Notes: generated by a model from the letters alone, not told the origin. Shown: positions 18,164-28,940, counted from the stretch's first letter. The stretch: DNA of 64,000 bases from Pseudolabrys sp. (GCA_022841665.1 JALHRB010000009.1:1-64000), one strand, 5' to 3'. Translations and numbers: made by a program.

Positions 18164-18906
18164 GCGCTCATCTTCTGCACGAGCGCGTCGGAGACCTCGA
18201 AATTGGCGTAGACGTTCTGCACGTCATCGCTTTCGTCGAGCGCCTCCATCAGTTTGAGAATCTTCTCGCCGGCTTCGTCGTCCACCGCGACGGTGTTCTG
18301 CGGCTTCCAGACGAGGCCGGACTTGCGCGGCTCGCCGAACTTGGCTTCCAGCGCCTTGGCGACGTCGTGCAGCGTATCGATGGTCGCGATCACCTGGTGG
18401 CCGTCCTCGCTCGATACCACGTCTTCGGCACCCGCCTCGATGGCGGCTTCCAGCATGGCGTCCGCCGACGCTTTCGCGGCGTCGTACTCGACGACGCCGA
18501 TATGGTCGAACATGAAAGACACCGCGCCGGTGGTCGCAAGGTTGCCGCCGGCCTTGGTGAAGATCGCGCGCACCTCGCCTGCGGTGCGGTTGTTGTTGTC
18601 GGTCAAAGCCTCGACGATGACGGCGACGCCGCCGGGCGCATAGCCCTCGTAACGGATCTCGTCGTAGTTCTCCTGCTCGCTGCCGGACGCCTTCTTGATG
18701 GCGCGCTCGATATTGTCCTTCGGCATGTTCTCGGCGCGGGCGGCAAGGATCGCCAGACGCAGGCGCGGATTGAAGGCCGGGTCCGGCAGGCCCATCTTGG
18801 CCGCCACCGTGATTTCGCGCGCCAGCTTGCCGAACACCTTGGAGCGGACTTTGTCCTGCTTCCCCTTGCGGTGCATGATGTTCTTGAATTGGGAATGACC
18901 GGCCAT
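18160..18906 (-). CDS. yebC: YebC/PmpR family protein
   Basis: A 248-residue YebC protein. It starts [18 protein letters not shown], the family signature, followed by the three-domain pattern ([45 protein letters not shown]-like [14 protein letters not shown]). Family members act as transcription regulators and, as recently shown for several bacteria, help ribosomes pass polyproline stretches. It typically precedes ruvC; here two genes on the other strand are inserted between. Confidence 0.96.
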   Translation of the reverse strand: MAGHSQFKNIMHRKGKQDKVRSKVFGKLAREITVAAKMGLPDPAFNPRLRLAILAARAENMPKDNIERAIKKASGSEQENYDEIRYEGYAPGGVAVIVEALTDNNNRTAGEVRAIFTKAGGNLATTGAVSFMFDHIGVVEYDAAKASADAMLEAAIEAGAEDVVSSEDGHQVIATIDTLHDVAKALEAKFGEPRKSGLVWKPQNTVAVDDEAGEKILKLMEALDESDDVQNVYANFEVSDALVQKMSA

Positions 18907-18995
18907 GACCGACGTCCGACGCTCGTGAAGGGTTAAAGGATGGGCTTTCGCCGGCCGGTATATAGGCCGGGCGGCGGGGAAAATAAACTCTCTCC

Positions 18996-19098
18996 CGTCA
19001 TTCCGGGACGCCGCGAAGCGGCGGGCCCGGAATCCATAGGCCGCAGCGCTGCGGAGTATGGATTCCGAGTTCGGCCCTGCGGGCCGCCCCGGAATGAC
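18996..19098. repeat. Intergenic palindromic repeat, family A
   Basis: CGTCATTCCGGGACGCCGCG to CCCCGGAATGAC, with CCCGGAATCCAT / ATGGATTCCG inner arms. It lies between yebC and the gene ending at 19102 and begins only 3 bp from that stop. Confidence 0.88.
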
Positions 19099-19101
19099 AA
19101 G

Positions 19102-20454
19102 TCAGAAGCCGGCCACCGCGACGTTGCGCAGGGTGGCCTCGATCCGCTCGCGCAAGAGCCCGACATTGGCGTGGACGCGGGCCTTGTAGCGGGCGACGGC
19201 GTCGCGATCGACCATGAAGAATTCCCGCTCCGGGTAGCTGCGGCCGAAAATGTCGACCAGCATCGAGCGGAATTTGCCCGAGACGATGCCCGGCATGCGG
19301 CTCGACCCCTCTTCGGCGAAGGCAGCATATTCGGCCGAGGTCAGCGCGCAGAGCAAAGGGTGCAGCCGCGCGGAATAGACCCGCCGGTGGCGCTGGATGA
19401 GCTGGATGGTGCGGTCGAGCGGAATCTCGGAACCGATCTCGACGCCGATCTGCAGCGGCTCGTCCAACGCCGGCTCGGCCAACGGAAATTGCTCGATCAG
19501 CCAGTCGCCGAGATGCACGGCGTTCGAGCGGCCACGGCCGTAGAGCAGGATGTCGTCCTCATAGGGCGCGAACCAAGTGTCGAGCCGGTCGACGACGCGA
19601 TCGAGCGCCGGCCGCGGGATCAATTCGCGATAGGCCGTGCCGAAAATGCCGATGGCCGACCTGGCGCGCGCGAGAACGCGCAGGACGCCGTCGCCGATCA
19701 GCGGCTGGAGCATCGCATTGCCGACGCCGACCACGACCAGATCGTATGCGTCGCGCGCCTCGCCCAGTGTCTTGAACGTCATGTGATGCACGCGGGCCGC
19801 GCCCGGCAGCACCGCGTTGATCATGTGCAGGCCGAGCCGGTCGCCGAAATTGCCGGCATCGCTTTCCGAGATCACCGCGACGTCGCAGGCGGAGACCGGC
19901 GCGACGCGGTTGGTCGGCGTCAGCCGCATCAGCATCTCGTCGTCGGAGACCGGCGCGGTGCATTCGATGCGGAAGCCGTAGCGGTCGAACAGCGTCGCCA
20001 GGTCGGCGTAGCTGAGGTGATTGATGAAGCCGCGCGCCGTGCGCGCTTCGGTGCCGACGAGGTTGGTCGGGCAGTAGCTCAGGATCACGTCCTGCCGGCA
20101 GAAGCGCAGATGCGTGAACAGGCTGTCGAGGTCGGCGATTGTCTCGACGACGCCGAGCATGACGACGATGTCGCTTTCGCTTGCGGCCTGGGTGGGAAAT
20201 TCGCGGCCGGTCAGTTCGTGGATCAGCGAGCCCTGGCCATGCGTGAGGCTGTCCGCCCGATAGGACGAGCCGAACGGCATCAGGTCGCGCAGGGCCTCGC
20301 CGCCGCCTTCGCCGAGATCGAGCACGCGCGCGCCGCAGGGTATGAATTGCGCGGCGAGTTGCGCGCGCCGGTCGGCGGCCGGGACCGCCCCGGCACGGCG
20401 GACCTCGTCCGGCACGACCTTGAGCGCGAGATTTGCGTTGACGTGAAGCGCCAT
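19102..20454 (-). CDS. Methyltransferase fused to a polysaccharide pyruvyltransferase-like domain
   Basis: A 450-residue protein with two recognisable parts. Residues about 45-180 form a class I SAM-methyltransferase-like fold (ARVLDLGEGGGEALRDL as motif I, then VVMLGVVETIADLDSLF). Residues about 195-420 look like a polysaccharide pyruvyl transferase (DVAVISESDAGNFGDRLGLH, and later SARLHPLLCALTS, the region where the family binds its acceptor). Motif I has Glu-Gly in place of the usual Gly-rich loop but keeps the acid end, so activity is plausible, not proven. Together they suggest modification of a surface glycan or of a precursor. The start MALHVNANLALK at 20454 is 102 bp from a CtrA-type box. 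It may be involved in cell-cycle-timed envelope modification, which is inference. Confidence 0.72.
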   Translation of the reverse strand: MALHVNANLALKVVPDEVRRAGAVPAADRRAQLAAQFIPCGARVLDLGEGGGEALRDLMPFGSSYRADSLTHGQGSLIHELTGREFPTQAASESDIVVMLGVVETIADLDSLFTHLRFCRQDVILSYCPTNLVGTEARTARGFINHLSYADLATLFDRYGFRIECTAPVSDDEMLMRLTPTNRVAPVSACDVAVISESDAGNFGDRLGLHMINAVLPGAARVHHMTFKTLGEARDAYDLVVVGVGNAMLQPLIGDGVLRVLARARSAIGIFGTAYRELIPRPALDRVVDRLDTWFAPYEDDILLYGRGRSNAVHLGDWLIEQFPLAEPALDEPLQIGVEIGSEIPLDRTIQLIQRHRRVYSARLHPLLCALTSAEYAAFAEEGSSRMPGIVSGKFRSMLVDIFGRSYPEREFFMVDRDAVARYKARVHANVGLLRERIEATLRNVAVAGF

Positions 20455-20555
20455 GCGGCCCTGCCGGTTTTGATGAGCCGGACGCGAGCACAAACCGGCG
20501 TTTCGAGACGCGCGCCGAAGCGCGGCGCACGGCCTTAACAGAACAGCAATCGTGG

Positions 20556-20571
20556 TTAACGAGGGGTTAAC
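20556..20571 (-). promoter_or_regulatory. Putative CtrA-binding site
   Basis: TTAA-CGAGGGG-TTAAC matches the CtrA consensus TTAA-N7-TTAAC exactly. It lies 102 bp upstream of the methyltransferase fusion gene in a 128-bp gap and is the only perfect full site found in the window. Confidence 0.55.
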
Positions 20572-20582
20572 GCGAGGGCCAC

Positions 20583-21404
20583 TCAGCCCCAGAACGTGGG
20601 ACGCGCCTCTTCCAGCGCGCCGCCCAGCCGCACGGCGCCGACTTTCACGGCGAGCCCGCTGGCGTCGTCGGTCTCGACCGCGACGCCGCACAAAGTCGGC
20701 GCGCCGGTCGCCGCCTCGAACTTGGCGGTCGCGATCTTGCGCAGGAAGCGGTTGAGCGGCTCGTCCTTCACCATGCCGATGATCGACTCGAAATCGCCGG
20801 TCATGCCGACGTCGGAAATGAAGGCGGTGCGGCCGGGCAGGATGCGGTGGTCGGCAGTCGGCGCATGCGTATGCGTGCCGACGACGAGGCTGGCACGGCC
20901 GTCGCAGAAATAGCCCATCGCCTGCTTCTCGCTGGTCGCCTCGCAATGCATGTCGACGACGATGGCGTCGGCGCCTTCGCGCAGCGGGCAGGCGGAGAGT
21001 TCGCGGTCGACCACCGCGAAGGGATCGTCGAGCGGGTCCATGAAGATGCGGCCCATGGCGTTGATGACGAGCGCGCGCTTGCCGTTCTTGGTGTCGACGA
21101 GGGCGGCGCCGCGGCCGGGCGTGCCCTTGGGGAAATTCACCGGGCGAATGAGGCGCGGCGCGCGCTCGATGAAGACCAGCGCCTCGCGCTGGTCCCAGGC
21201 GTGGTTGCCGAGGGTGATGGCGTCGGCGCCGGCGTCGACCAAGTCGTTGTAGATCGCCTCGGTGATGCCGAAGCCGCCGGCGGCGTTTTCGCCGTTGACC
21301 ACGACGAGGTCGAGCTTCCACTGCGCGATCAGGCCGGGCAGCCGGTCGGTGACGATGGCGCGTCCGGCGCGGCCGACAATATCGCCGATGAAAAGAAGTC
21401 GCAT
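20583..21404 (-). CDS. TIGR00282 family metallophosphoesterase (YmdB-like)
   Basis: A 273-residue calcineurin-like enzyme. Metal-site motifs appear in order: GDIVGRAGR, VVNGENAAGGFG, LGNHAWDQRE, VDMHCEATSEK and VGTHTHAPTAD. Characterised YmdB is a 2',3'-cyclic nucleotide phosphodiesterase affecting cell fate in Bacillus. It is separated by 4 bp from the upstream 5-FCL stop, so the two are co-transcribed, a common alphaproteobacterial pairing. Confidence 0.95.
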   Translation of the reverse strand: MRLLFIGDIVGRAGRAIVTDRLPGLIAQWKLDLVVVNGENAAGGFGITEAIYNDLVDAGADAITLGNHAWDQREALVFIERAPRLIRPVNFPKGTPGRGAALVDTKNGKRALVINAMGRIFMDPLDDPFAVVDRELSACPLREGADAIVVDMHCEATSEKQAMGYFCDGRASLVVGTHTHAPTADHRILPGRTAFISDVGMTGDFESIIGMVKDEPLNRFLRKIATAKFEAATGAPTLCGVAVETDDASGLAVKVGAVRLGGALEEARPTFWG

Positions 21405-21408
21405 GCGG

Positions 21409-22011
21409 TCAGCTTTTATCGTGACGGAAATCGATTGTCTCGTTTTCCGTTAGCACGAGATCGAGGCGCGCGTCGCGTTCCGTGGCGGGAACCTTTGCGA
21501 TTTCCTGGGTAGCGAAGGCGATGCCGACGGCGACGATCTTCTTCTTGGCCCGCAGCGCATTGATGGTCATGTCGTAGTAGCCGGCGCCGTAGCCGATGCG
21601 GTGGCCGGCGCGGTCGAAGCAGGCGAGCGGCACGATCAGGATGTCGGGCGCGACTTCCGGCGCGTCGGGCTTGGGCTCGCGGATGCCCCATTGGCCGCGC
21701 GCGAATTCATCTCCAAACGCGTAAGCGCGCATGATCAGCGGCTTGCCCCGCCCGGCGATGGCCGGCAGCGCGAGACGCGCGCCCTGCTCCGCCAGCTTGC
21801 GCAGCAGCGGCAGCGGGTTGATCTCGCTCTTCAGCGGCATGAAGCCGGAGACGATGTCGCCCGGCTTTATCGCAACCGGAAACGGCCGCGCCGCGATCGT
21901 CTCGGCGGCGGCAGCGCGCGCGTCGGGCGGCATGGCGTCGCGTTGCGCCAGCGCGGCGGCGCGGAGTTGGGATTTCTGATCGGAGTTGGTGGAAGCTGAG
22001 GACGTTGACAC
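21409..22011 (-). CDS. 5-formyltetrahydrofolate cyclo-ligase
   Basis: A 200-residue protein that recycles 5-formyl-THF to methenyl-THF using ATP. Family landmarks are KSQLRAAALAQRDAM at the N-terminus (the conserved Lys and Arg of the ATP site), SGFMPLKSEINPLPLL, and RIGYGAGYYDMT near the C-terminus. The conserved K..LR comes before the first ATG (MPPDAR), so the GTG at 22011 is the likely start. This GTG is only 3 bp from a family C repeat, which means the ribosome site lies within repeat DNA. It follows the 6S RNA gene, the same order as ssrS-ygfA in Proteobacteria. Confidence 0.93.
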   Translation of the reverse strand: MSTSSASTNSDQKSQLRAAALAQRDAMPPDARAAAAETIAARPFPVAIKPGDIVSGFMPLKSEINPLPLLRKLAEQGARLALPAIAGRGKPLIMRAYAFGDEFARGQWGIREPKPDAPEVAPDILIVPLACFDRAGHRIGYGAGYYDMTINALRAKKKIVAVGIAFATQEIAKVPATERDARLDLVLTENETIDFRHDKS

Positions 22012-22013
22012 GC

Positions 22014-22161
22014 TCGTGTCCCGGATGCGGTGCAGCGCCGTAAGCGCGGTGACGCGCGTCTTCGACGCGCTATGGCGGTGCACCGCTGATCCGGGACCGC
22101 CACACACCCTAACGGTCCCGGGTCCGCGCGCATCACTGACGTGCTGCGCCGCGCCCGGGAC
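22014..22161. repeat. Intergenic repeat, family C, between ssrS and 5-FCL
   Basis: From CGTGTCCCGGATGCGGTGCA to GCGCCCGGGAC. It directly abuts the 6S RNA terminator T-run on one side and the GTG start of 5-FCL on the other, so it may be in the mRNA leader. Confidence 0.85.
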
Positions 22162-22162
22162 A

Positions 22163-22328
22163 AAAAAGAAGTGCGGAGCCACAGAAGCCGTTGGAGGCTG
22201 ATCCCGGGAACCTACAGAAGTAGGTGGGCGCCATATGACCGAACCCACGAGCTCGGCCAGGGACAGCTCCCTTAGGGATCGTAAGGCCCCGGGGAATGTG
22301 CATCCTGACGCGCCCCGCAGCCCCGCAG
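22163..22328 (-). ncRNA. ssrS: 6S RNA
   Basis: About 165 nt between zapA and the 5-FCL gene, the conserved location of 6S RNA. On the minus strand the ends pair: TGCGGGGCT (22319-22327) with GGCTCCGCA (22172-22180), with only two wobble pairs. The 3' part contains a CCTAC-TTCT-GTAGG hairpin (22211-22224) followed by TTCCCGGGATCAG, a sequence seen in alphaproteobacterial 6S RNAs. The 3' end runs into a TTTTTT tract at about 22162-22167. 6S RNA mimics an open promoter and sequesters RNA polymerase sigma-70 holoenzyme. The exact 5' end is uncertain by a few bases. Confidence 0.82.
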
Positions 22329-22370
22329 AGGGAATGTAGGCGCTATGGCGCGCCGGCGCCACCGCGTTCG

Positions 22371-22760
22371 CTAGCCAATCGCCGTGCCCGAACCGTTGCC
22401 CACGGTCTGGTTGAGCTTCCTGGTGATACCTTCGATCCGCTCGGCGGCGGAGTTGAAGGCGTTGACCACCGCGGCGGAGGCGGCCTTGGCGCGGTCGGAG
22501 GACACCACGCGCGCGTCCTGCAGCGCGGCGATCTCCTCTTCCATCCGGCGCATCTTGTGGCTCGCCTCGGTGAGCTCGTCCGCCAGCATCAGCGCCGCCA
22601 TCACGGTCAGCCGCGTGTCGCCGATTTCGCCGAACTTGGCGCGCAGGTCGATGATGCGCTGGTCGATGCTCTTGGCCAGCGCCTGCAGATGGTCCTCCTG
22701 CCCGTCCTCGCAAGCGAGGCGGAACTGGCGGCCGGCGATGGTGGCGTTGACCGTGGCCAT
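22371..22760 (-). CDS. zapA: Cell division protein ZapA
   Basis: A 129-residue FtsZ-associated protein. The N-terminus MATVNATIAGRQFRLACEDGQ is the ZapA globular head, followed by HLQALAKSIDQRIIDLRAKF, and a long coiled coil (ELTEASHKMRRMEEEIAALQ). It stabilises the Z ring as a tetramer. It is 12 bp downstream of the DUF4164 gene and directly upstream of 6S RNA. Confidence 0.95.
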   Translation of the reverse strand: MATVNATIAGRQFRLACEDGQEDHLQALAKSIDQRIIDLRAKFGEIGDTRLTVMAALMLADELTEASHKMRRMEEEIAALQDARVVSSDRAKAASAAVVNAFNSAAERIEGITRKLNQTVGNGSGTAIG

Positions 22761-22772
22761 CGATGCCCTCGC

Positions 22773-23048
22773 CTATTCGTGCGCGTCCAGCACCGACTGG
22801 ATGCTGGCGATTGCCGTGTCGAGCCGCTCGGCGATCTCGCGGTTGGTCGATTCGAGCTTGCGCGAGCGCGCGGTTTCGCCGTCGAGCGCGGCGGCGAGCT
22901 TGGAGCGGTCGAGCCCGAGCGCCTGCACCTGCGCGGCCAAAGCCTCGGCGCCACGGTCGGCGTCGCGCCGCCGCTCCACCGCGGCGTCGAGCGCGTCGAG
23001 CGCGAGCGCCAGCCGTTTCACCGCTGTGTCGATTGCGCTTTGCTCCAT
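22773..23048 (-). CDS. DUF4164 coiled-coil protein
   Basis: A 91-residue protein that is almost entirely predicted coiled coil (TAVKRLALALDALDAAVERR, then LESTNREIAERLDTAIASIQ). It matches DUF4164, found next to zapA in Hyphomicrobiales. Position and shape suggest a divisome accessory role similar to ZapB, which is inference. It is the first gene of the zapA transcript and is divergent from tkt. Confidence 0.85.
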   Translation of the reverse strand: MEQSAIDTAVKRLALALDALDAAVERRRDADRGAEALAAQVQALGLDRSKLAAALDGETARSRKLESTNREIAERLDTAIASIQSVLDAHE

Positions 23049-23253
23049 GATGCCCGTCTCCGCGCGAAAAACCCTTGCGGGGGCAAACGTTTAGGGCAAG
23101 AACTTTACGTGCCGCGCAACCGGGGCGTCAACGCTTCGAGCAGGATATGCCCCGTTGTTTTCGGCCCCCTGTGCATGGCCGCTTTGCGCCGCCCGCGTCA
23201 CATTGACTCAAGGGCCTCACATGCTAATGAGCCCCGACCAACAGGCATTTTCC

Positions 23254-25305
23254 ATGACTGCACAAGCATCGTCGACGGCAGCCGTCGCGCCCGCTGACCA
23301 TCAAGGGCAACCGGCGGCGGCCGGCGCCCATGCACAGATGGCCAATGCCATCCGCGCCTTGGCCATGGACGCGGTGGAGACGGCGAAATCGGGCCATCCC
23401 GGCCTGCCGATGGGCGCCGCCGACATCGCGACGGTGCTGTTCACGAAGTTCCTCAGGTTCCATCCCGCACATCCGGCCTGGGCCGACCGCGACCGCTTCG
23501 TGTTGTCGGCCGGCCACGGCTCGATGCTGATCTATGCGCTGCTGTACCTCACCGGCTATGCGTCGGTGACGCTGGACGAGATCAAGCGCTTCCGTCAGCT
23601 CGGCTCGAAGACGCCGGGGCACCCGGAAAACTTCATCACGCAAGGCGTCGAGACCACCACCGGCCCGCTCGGCCAGGGGCTCGCCAACGCGGTCGGCATG
23701 GCGATCGCCGAAAAGCACATGGCGGCCGTGTTCGGCGACGCGGTGGTGAACCACAAGACCTACGTGCTCGCGTCCGACGGCGACCTGATGGAAGGCATCA
23801 GCCAGGAGGCCATCGCGCTCGCCGGGCACCTCAAGCTCAACAAGCTGATCGTGCTGTTCGACGACAACGGCATCTCGATCGACGGCCCCTTGTCGCTCGC
23901 CGACTCGGTCGACCAGGTGAAGCGCTTCGAGGCCTGCGGCTGGAACGCCTGGCGCATCGACGGCCACGATCCGGCGGCGATCGCGGCGGCGCTGGAGAAG
24001 GCGCAGAACTCCGACAAGCCGGTGATGATCGCCTGCAAGACCACCATCGGCTACGGCGCGCCGACCAAGGCCGGCAAGTCGTCCTCGCACGGCTCGCCGC
24101 TTGGGCCCGACGAAATCAAGGGCGCGCGCTCAGCGCTCGGCTGGTCGCACGCGCCGTTCGAAATCCCCGCCGACATCCTCACCGCCTGGCGCAACGCCGG
24201 CGCACGCGGCAAGACCGCGCATGCCGACTGGAACAAGCGCCTGGCCGCGCTCGAGGCCGGCACGCGCGCCGAATTCGAGCGCCGCATGCGCGGCGAGATT
24301 TCCGAGAAGGCGCTTGCCGGCGCGGTGCGCGCGGTGAAGGAAAGCCTCGCCGCCACGCCGAAGGAGATCGCCACCCGCACCGCCTGCGAGTTCGCGCTGG
24401 AAAGCCTGATCCCGGCGATTCCGGAAATGATCGGCGGCTCCGCCGACCTCACCGGCTCCAACAACACGCGCACCAAGTCGATGAAGGCGATTTCGGCCGC
24501 CGACTTCTCCGGCCGCTTCATCCACTACGGCATCCGCGAGCACGGCATGGCCTCGGCCATGAACGGCATGGCGCTGCACGGCGGCATCATCCCCTACTCC
24601 GGCACGTTCCTGGTATTCTCCGACTATTCGCGGCCGGCGATCCGCCTCGCCGCGCTGATGGGCGAGCGCGTCATCCACGTGCTGACGCACGACTCCATCG
24701 GTCTCGGCGAAGACGGGCCGACGCACCAGCCGGTCGAGCATCTGGCCGCGTTGCGCGCGATCCCCAACCTGCTCGTCTTCCGCCCCTGCGACGCGGTCGA
24801 GACGGTCGAGTGCTGGCAACTCGCGCTGCAGAACAAGGACCGGCCGAGCGCGCTGGCGCTGACGCGCCAGAACCTGCCGCAGCTGCGCAACCGTTTCGAC
24901 GAAGACAACATCTGCGCGCGCGGCGCCTACGAAATCGCCGGACCCGACGGCCGCTCGGACGTGTCGATCTTCGCCACCGGTTCCGAGGTTTCGCTGGCGG
25001 TCGATGCCGCGAAGCTCCTTGCCGCCAAGGGCATCGCCGCCCGCGTGGTGTCGGTGCCGAGCTTCGAACTGTTCGCCGAGCAGCCGGAGGACTACCGCCG
25101 CGCCATCATCGGGGACGCCCCGGTGAAGATCGGCGTCGAAGCCGCCGTGCGCATGGGCTGGGACGCGCTCATCGGTTCCGACGGCATTTTCGTCGGCATG
25201 AACTCATTCGGCGCCAGCGCGCCGTACAAGGAGCTTTACAAGCATTTCGGCATTACCGCCGACGCGGTCGCCGCTGCGGCCTTGCGCAAGCTTGGGAAGA
25301 GCTGA
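23254..25305 (+). CDS. tkt: Transketolase
   Basis: A 683-residue thiamine-diphosphate enzyme of the pentose phosphate/Calvin pathway, interconverting ketose and aldose phosphates. Motifs are [20 protein letters not shown], the ThDP-binding [14 protein letters not shown] ending in DDN, and [20 protein letters not shown] with the substrate histidines. The start is uncertain: in-frame ATGs at 23221, 23227, 23254 and 23338 all precede the conserved [14 protein letters not shown]. The 30-residue Ala-rich leader is not conserved. It is first of tkt-gap-pgk-fba. Confidence 0.97.
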   Translation: MTAQASSTAAVAPADHQGQPAAAGAHAQMANAIRALAMDAVETAKSGHPGLPMGAADIATVLFTKFLRFHPAHPAWADRDRFVLSAGHGSMLIYALLYLTGYASVTLDEIKRFRQLGSKTPGHPENFITQGVETTTGPLGQGLANAVGMAIAEKHMAAVFGDAVVNHKTYVLASDGDLMEGISQEAIALAGHLKLNKLIVLFDDNGISIDGPLSLADSVDQVKRFEACGWNAWRIDGHDPAAIAAALEKAQNSDKPVMIACKTTIGYGAPTKAGKSSSHGSPLGPDEIKGARSALGWSHAPFEIPADILTAWRNAGARGKTAHADWNKRLAALEAGTRAEFERRMRGEISEKALAGAVRAVKESLAATPKEIATRTACEFALESLIPAIPEMIGGSADLTGSNNTRTKSMKAISAADFSGRFIHYGIREHGMASAMNGMALHGGIIPYSGTFLVFSDYSRPAIRLAALMGERVIHVLTHDSIGLGEDGPTHQPVEHLAALRAIPNLLVFRPCDAVETVECWQLALQNKDRPSALALTRQNLPQLRNRFDEDNICARGAYEIAGPDGRSDVSIFATGSEVSLAVDAAKLLAAKGIAARVVSVPSFELFAEQPEDYRRAIIGDAPVKIGVEAAVRMGWDALIGSDGIFVGMNSFGASAPYKELYKHFGITADAVAAAALRKLGKS

Positions 25306-25372
25306 CCGAGGACTATATGTACGGCATGGCCGGACGCGGCCGTGACCGAAGGAACGAGCCGGGAGTAACCAC

Positions 25373-26380
<1,008 letters not shown>

Positions 26381-26388
26381 CGACCTCT

Positions 26389-26543
26389 TGTCCCGGGCGC
26401 AGCGCGGCACACGCGCAGATAAGTTTACGCAATCTGCGCAAGCTTGATAGCGTGTGTGACGCGCTGCAGACCCGGGACCCACATCAACCTGGGTCCCGGA
26501 TCAGCGTCGCACCGCTTCGCGCTGCGCCGCATCCGGGACACGA
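26389..26543. repeat. Intergenic repeat, family C, between gap and pgk
   Basis: From TTGTCCCGGGCGCAGCGCGG to CATCCGGGACACGAG. It fills almost the whole gap and ends 12 bp before the pgk start, so it lies in the transcript if gap and pgk are co-transcribed. Confidence 0.85.
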
Positions 26544-26554
26544 GACTGAAAATC

Positions 26555-27751
26555 ATGTCGCAGAACTTCCGCACCCTCGATAGCGTCGACGTGAAGGGCA
26601 AGCGCGTATTGGTGCGCGTCGACCTCAACGTGCCGGTCGAGAACGGCATCGTCACCGACGCCACCCGCATCGAGCGCGTCGCTCGCGCCCTGACCGAAAT
26701 CGCCGACAAGGGCGGCAAGGTCATCCTGCTCTCGCATTTCGGCCGGCCGAAGGGCCGCGATCCCAAGAACTCGCTCAAGCCGGTGGCGGCGGAAGTCGCC
26801 CGCATCGTCAAGCGGCCGGTGAAGTTCGCCGACGACTGCATCGGGCCGGCGGCGGAAGCCGCGGTCGCCGCGATGCGGCCGGGCGACATCCTCTGCCTGG
26901 AAAACACGCGCTTCCATCCGGGCGAGGAAAAGAACGATCCCGCCTTCGTCGCGGCGCTCGCCAAGCTCGGCGACATCTGGGTGAACGACGCCTTCTCGGC
27001 CGCGCACCGCGCCCATGCCTCGACCGAGGGCCTCGGCCATAAATTGCCGGCCTATGCCGGGCGCAGCATGCAGGCCGAGCTCGACGCGCTCGGCAAGGCG
27101 CTGGAGCATCCGCAGCGTCCGGTCGCGGCCATCGTCGGCGGCGCCAAGATTTCCACCAAGCTCGACCTGCTCGGCAACCTGCTGCAGAAGGTCGATGTGC
27201 TGATCATCGGCGGCGCCATGGCCAACACATTCTTGCTGGCGCAGGGCAAGAAGGTCGGCAAGTCGCTGGCCGAAGCCGATCTGGTGAAGACTGCGCAAGA
27301 GATCATGGAAAAGGCCAAGGCCGCCAAGCGCGAGATCGTGCTGCCGGTCGACGCCGTGGTGGCGCAGAAATTCGAGGCCAACGCGCCGTCGCGCGTGGTC
27401 TCGGTCGACGCCGTCGGCGACGCCGACATGATCCTCGACATCGGCCCCAAAAGCGTCGAGCAGGTCGTGTTCGTGCTGGCGCGCGCGAAAACGCTGGTCT
27501 GGAACGGCCCGTTCGGCGCCTTCGAGATGGAGCCGTTCGACAACGGCACCGTCGAGGTGGCGGAAGCGGCGGCGGAACTCAGCGAGGCCGGCAAACTTGT
27601 CACGGTGGCGGGCGGCGGCGACACGGTCGCCGCGCTCAACGTCGCCGGCGTCGCCGACCGTTTCACTTACGTGTCGACCGCGGGCGGCGCCTTCCTGGAA
27701 TGGCTGGAAGGCAAGGCCTTGCCCGGGGTCGAGGTGTTGAGGGTAAAGTGA
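26555..27751 (+). CDS. pgk: Phosphoglycerate kinase
   Basis: A 398-residue glycolytic/gluconeogenic kinase. Visible are the N-domain substrate motif [22 protein letters not shown], the hinge-side [16 protein letters not shown], and the nucleotide motif [11 protein letters not shown]. The start [20 protein letters not shown] is at 26555, downstream of repeat DNA; an upstream in-frame start at 26444 would translate the repeat. Ribosome-binding complementarity upstream is weak, probably because the leader is repeat-derived. Confidence 0.98.
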   Translation: MSQNFRTLDSVDVKGKRVLVRVDLNVPVENGIVTDATRIERVARALTEIADKGGKVILLSHFGRPKGRDPKNSLKPVAAEVARIVKRPVKFADDCIGPAAEAAVAAMRPGDILCLENTRFHPGEEKNDPAFVAALAKLGDIWVNDAFSAAHRAHASTEGLGHKLPAYAGRSMQAELDALGKALEHPQRPVAAIVGGAKISTKLDLLGNLLQKVDVLIIGGAMANTFLLAQGKKVGKSLAEADLVKTAQEIMEKAKAAKREIVLPVDAVVAQKFEANAPSRVVSVDAVGDADMILDIGPKSVEQVVFVLARAKTLVWNGPFGAFEMEPFDNGTVEVAEAAAELSEAGKLVTVAGGGDTVAALNVAGVADRFTYVSTAGGAFLEWLEGKALPGVEVLRVK

Positions 27752-27769
27752 CGGCGAACTCGTTCGCCG

Positions 27770-27894
27770 TCATCCCGGGCGCAGCGCAGCACGCTCGTGA
27801 TGCGCTGCAGACCCGGGATCGCAGGGGTTAAAATTTAAACGGTCCCGGATCTGCGGTGCACCGCAAGCGCGCTGCACCGCGTCCGGAACACGAA
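27770..27894. repeat. Intergenic repeat, family C, between pgk and fba
   Basis: CATCCCGGGCGCAGCGCAGC to CGTCCGGAACACGAA, with internal ACCCGGGATC / GGTCCCGGATC arms. The unit is slightly degenerate and includes an AT-rich insert (GTTAAAATTTAAAC). Confidence 0.8.
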
Positions 27895-27914
27895 CGGATG
27901 CGATGGAGGGAAAC

Positions 27915-28940
27915 ATGAATCTCGACGACCTGAACAAAGTGGCGCGCGCGATGACCGCGCCCGGCAAGGGCATCCTGGCGGCGGACGAATCCTCCGGCAC
28001 CATCAAGAAGCGCTTCGACGCGATCGGCGTGGAATCGACCGAGGACAATCGCCGCGACTATCGCGAGATGATGTTCCGCACGGCCGAGGCGATGAAGAAC
28101 CACATCTCCGGCGTCATCCTCTACGACGAGACCATCTGGCAGAAGGCCAAAGACGGCACGCCGCTGGTCAAGATCATCGAGCAGATGGGCTCGATCCCCG
28201 GCATCAAGGTCGACGAAGGCACCAAGCCGCTGCCGTTCTGCCCGGGCGAACTGATCACCGTCGGGCTCGACAAGCTCGCCGACCGCCTGCCGAAATATTA
28301 CGAGCAGGGCGCCCGCTTCGCGAAATGGCGCGCGGTGATCGACATCGGCGCCGGCATCCCGAGCTACACCTGCATCTCGACCAACGCCAACGCGCTGGCG
28401 CGCTACGCCGCGCTCTGCCAGGTCAACCAGATCGTGCCGATCGTCGAGCCGGAAGTGCTGATGGACGGCGACCACGACATCGACCGCTGCGTCGAGGTCA
28501 CCGAATTCGTGCTCAAGGAGACGTTCCAGCAGCTCTATTATCAGCGCGTGAAGCTGGAAGGCATGGTGCTCAAGCCCAACATGGCTATCGCCGGCAAGAA
28601 GAGCGCCAAGAAGGCTTCCGTGCAGGAAGTCGCCGAGAAGACAGTCAAAATGCTGAAGGAATGCGTGCCGGCCGCGGTGCCGGGCATCGCCTTCCTGTCG
28701 GGCGGCCAGTCGGACGAGGAGGCGACCGCCCATCTCGACGCCATGAACAAGATCGGCAACCTGCCCTGGGCGCTCACCTTCTCCTACGGCCGTGCCCTGC
28801 AGGCCGCGCCGCAGAAGGCGTGGGCGGGCAAGGCGGAAAACGTCGCCGCCGGCCAGCGCGCTTTCGCGCACCGGGCCAAGATGAACGGACTGGCCGCGCT
28901 CGGAAAGTGGCAGGCCGACCTGGAGAAGAAGGCCGCTTAG
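27915..28940 (+). CDS. fba: Fructose-bisphosphate aldolase, class I
   Basis: A 341-residue Schiff-base aldolase. The N-terminus MNLDDLNKVARAMTAPGKGI with LAADESSGTIKKRF is the class I signature, and the Schiff-base lysine is in LEGMVLKPNMA. Class I (metal-free) aldolases are less usual in bacteria than class II but are known in Rhizobiales. The ATG at 27915 has GGAGG 5 bp upstream; the in-frame ATG at 27903 contains that site and is rejected. Its TAG overlaps the convergent TAA of the next gene (28937-28940). Confidence 0.97.
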   Translation: MNLDDLNKVARAMTAPGKGILAADESSGTIKKRFDAIGVESTEDNRRDYREMMFRTAEAMKNHISGVILYDETIWQKAKDGTPLVKIIEQMGSIPGIKVDEGTKPLPFCPGELITVGLDKLADRLPKYYEQGARFAKWRAVIDIGAGIPSYTCISTNANALARYAALCQVNQIVPIVEPEVLMDGDHDIDRCVEVTEFVLKETFQQLYYQRVKLEGMVLKPNMAIAGKKSAKKASVQEVAEKTVKMLKECVPAAVPGIAFLSGGQSDEEATAHLDAMNKIGNLPWALTFSYGRALQAAPQKAWAGKAENVAAGQRAFAHRAKMNGLAALGKWQADLEKKAA

